From positions 1-62,875 of the forward strand of contig DXFV01000002.1 in assembly GCA_019114265.1 (NCBI GenBank): a DNA stretch of 62,875 nt, written 5' to 3'. A program made the translations under genes and the position numbers. Position 1 is the stretch's first letter; each line of letters opens with the position of its first letter. A model generated the notes under the pieces. The model made no database searches and was not told the origin of the DNA. It saw only the letters and a list, made by a program, of their open reading frames with translations. The stretch comes from Anaerofilum faecale (lineage in GTDB: Bacteria > Bacillota > Clostridia > Oscillospirales > Ruminococcaceae). This document shows, one piece after another, positions 61,691 through 62,875 of the stretch.

Positions 61691-62875
61691 ATGAAACAAG
61701 CGTTGTCGGTATGCACAGGGCTGATGATGGCGGCAGGCATCCTGCTCTGCCCCATGTCGGCTCTGGCGCAGTCCGGCCCCTTTGCGGGCGGCGACGGCAC
61801 CAGTGCCTCGCCTTACCGGATCGAGACCGCCCAGCAGCTGCAGCAGATGGCCGAGTATCCCACCGGATACTTCCAGCTGGCAGCGGACATCGACCTCGCC
61901 GGCGTGGAATGGCAGCCGGTGGGCGATTACCTCACCCCCTTCGAGGGCGCGCTGGACGGCGACGGCCACACCGTGAGCAACCTCACGCTGGCGCTCGACG
62001 GCCAGGACATGGTCGGCCTGTTCGGCCGCATCGGCGTGGGCGGCCAGGTGGAGGAGCTCACGCTGGAAAACGTGACTGTCAGCGGACAGGATAACGTGGG
62101 TGCGCTGGCCGGCATGAACGGCGGCAGCATCGAGTACTGCCAGCTGGTGGGCGACAACACCGTCGCCGGCCGCAAGGCAGTGGGCGGCCTGGTAGGCGAC
62201 AACTGGACCGGCCGGATCGAAGGCTGTGTGGCCGACGCCGACGTCACCGCCAACACCAAGGGCGGCGTACTGGCCGGCGACAGCTCCAACAGCAAAGCCA
62301 TCCAGAGCAGCGCGGCCTTCGGCAGCGTCACCGGCGGACAGCTGGTGGGCGGCATCACCGGATCGTCCGCCTACTCCAGCGTCACCAGCTGCTATGCAGT
62401 GGTGCAGGTGAACGGTCAGGGCGGCGGCGCCGTGGGCGAAGTGCAGCCCCAGACCATTGAAGATGTATACTATGCCCAGGACGTGGCCGGCCAGACCGAC
62501 ACCGGCAAGGGCGAGCCGATGGAATCGGCCGACATGAAGACCGATGAGTTCGTACAGGATCTGAACCGCAGCGGCAGCTGGCAGGCACAGGACGGCGACT
62601 ATCCCGTTCCGGTGAAGGACGACCAGCCCGACACGGTGGACAAGAGCGAGCTGCAGAAGGCCATCCGCTATGCGGAAAGCATCGACCTCTCCCTCTACAC
62701 CGACGCCACCGCCGATGCGGTGCGCACCGCTCTGGATACGGCGCGCCAGGTGAACGACGACGCCGAAGCCACCCAGCAGCAGGTGAACGAGGCCCAGCAG
62801 GCGCTGATGAAGGCCATCGCCGGACTGGAGGAGAAACCCCAGCCCACCCCCACTGCCCAGCCCACCCCCGCTCCC
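61691..62875 (+). CDS. Exported GLUG/FIVAR surface protein, 3' end outside window
   Basis: The gene runs off the window edge after 395 codons. A signal peptide (residues 1-25, MKQALSVCTG..SALAQ) is followed by beta-helical GLUG-type repeats (about 40-265; LVGDNWTGRIEGC, LVGGITGSSAYSSVTSC), then a helical FIVAR-like segment (about 318-380) and the start of a Pro/Thr-rich linker (PTPTAQPTPAP). The FIVAR-plus-PT arrangement is close to that of the sortase-anchored beta-helix protein in this window, so a sortase signal is probably encoded beyond the end. CGGAGG precedes the ATG. Likely role: cell-surface adhesion or glycan binding. Confidence 0.85.
   Translation, partial: MKQALSVCTGLMMAAGILLCPMSALAQSGPFAGGDGTSASPYRIETAQQLQQMAEYPTGYFQLAADIDLAGVEWQPVGDYLTPFEGALDGDGHTVSNLTLALDGQDMVGLFGRIGVGGQVEELTLENVTVSGQDNVGALAGMNGGSIEYCQLVGDNTVAGRKAVGGLVGDNWTGRIEGCVADADVTANTKGGVLAGDSSNSKAIQSSAAFGSVTGGQLVGGITGSSAYSSVTSCYAVVQVNGQGGGAVGEVQPQTIEDVYYAQDVAGQTDTGKGEPMESADMKTDEFVQDLNRSGSWQAQDGDYPVPVKDDQPDTVDKSELQKAIRYAESIDLSLYTDATADAVRTALDTARQVNDDAEATQQQVNEAQQALMKAIAGLEEKPQPTPTAQPTPAP

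Overview
The window looks like chromosome of a GC-rich gut Clostridium relative (Oscillospiraceae/Ruminococcaceae type, e.g. the Faecalibacterium-Gemmiger-Subdoligranulum neighbourhood). This is inferred from strongly G/C-ending codons combined with TTGACA/TATAAT promoters, two T-box leaders (asnS, thrS), RNase Y, AGGAGG ribosome sites, many short intrinsic terminators and sortase-type surface proteins. No rRNA, tRNA, CRISPR array, insertion sequence or obvious prophage was seen. The first ~800 bases are AT-richer and carry no gene I can defend.

Layout. 1-5.2 kb: a TRAP transporter operon (dctP, dctQ) whose large permease gene is cut short and fused in frame to part of a sugar-phosphate isomerase/epimerase TIM barrel, then a D-2-hydroxyacid dehydrogenase. 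5.2-10.1 kb: a complete L-rhamnose operon on the minus strand (rhaM-rhaB-rhaA-rhaD) with a divergent AraC regulator. 10.2-18.2 kb: Xaa-Pro aminopeptidase, a GH2 plus GH36 glycosidase pair, a sugar MFS transporter and a small membrane protein. 18.3-28.6 kb: housekeeping genes (mutY, asnS with T-box, a small-drug-export-type membrane protein, a flavin reductase-like protein, a CBS protein, a MATE pump, thrS with T-box, rny).

28.9-41.3 kb is the most distinctive part: two giant exported proteins in one operon. The first (1410 aa) is a sortase-anchored beta-helix protein. The second (2300 aa) joins two LamG-like domains, an apparently intact metallophosphoesterase and an apparently intact polysaccharide lyase family 8 domain. 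A five-bladed-propeller glycosidase follows. 41.5-48.9 kb: a histidine operon hisZG(fused)-hisD-hisC-hisB-hisH-hisA-hisF-hisIE with a perfect palindromic operator between promoter and first gene. No histidinol-phosphate phosphatase is present.

48.9-54.7 kb: a lipoprotein, a GtrA-like/cyclophilin pair, a tandem palindromic repeat, a radical-SAM/partner pair linked to DNA metabolism, and a LexA-like self-cleaving XRE repressor divergent from a tiny membrane protein. 54.8-60.8 kb: a heparinase II/III-like lyase divergent from a polysaccharide deacetylase and a LacZ-type beta-galactosidase. 60.8-61.5 kb: a strongly promoted structured leader RNA ending in a terminator, followed by an orphan 117-aa gene. 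The window ends inside another exported GLUG/FIVAR surface protein. Overall the accessory genes describe a bacterium taking apart rhamnose-, galactose- and uronic-acid-containing glycans at its surface and importing the products.
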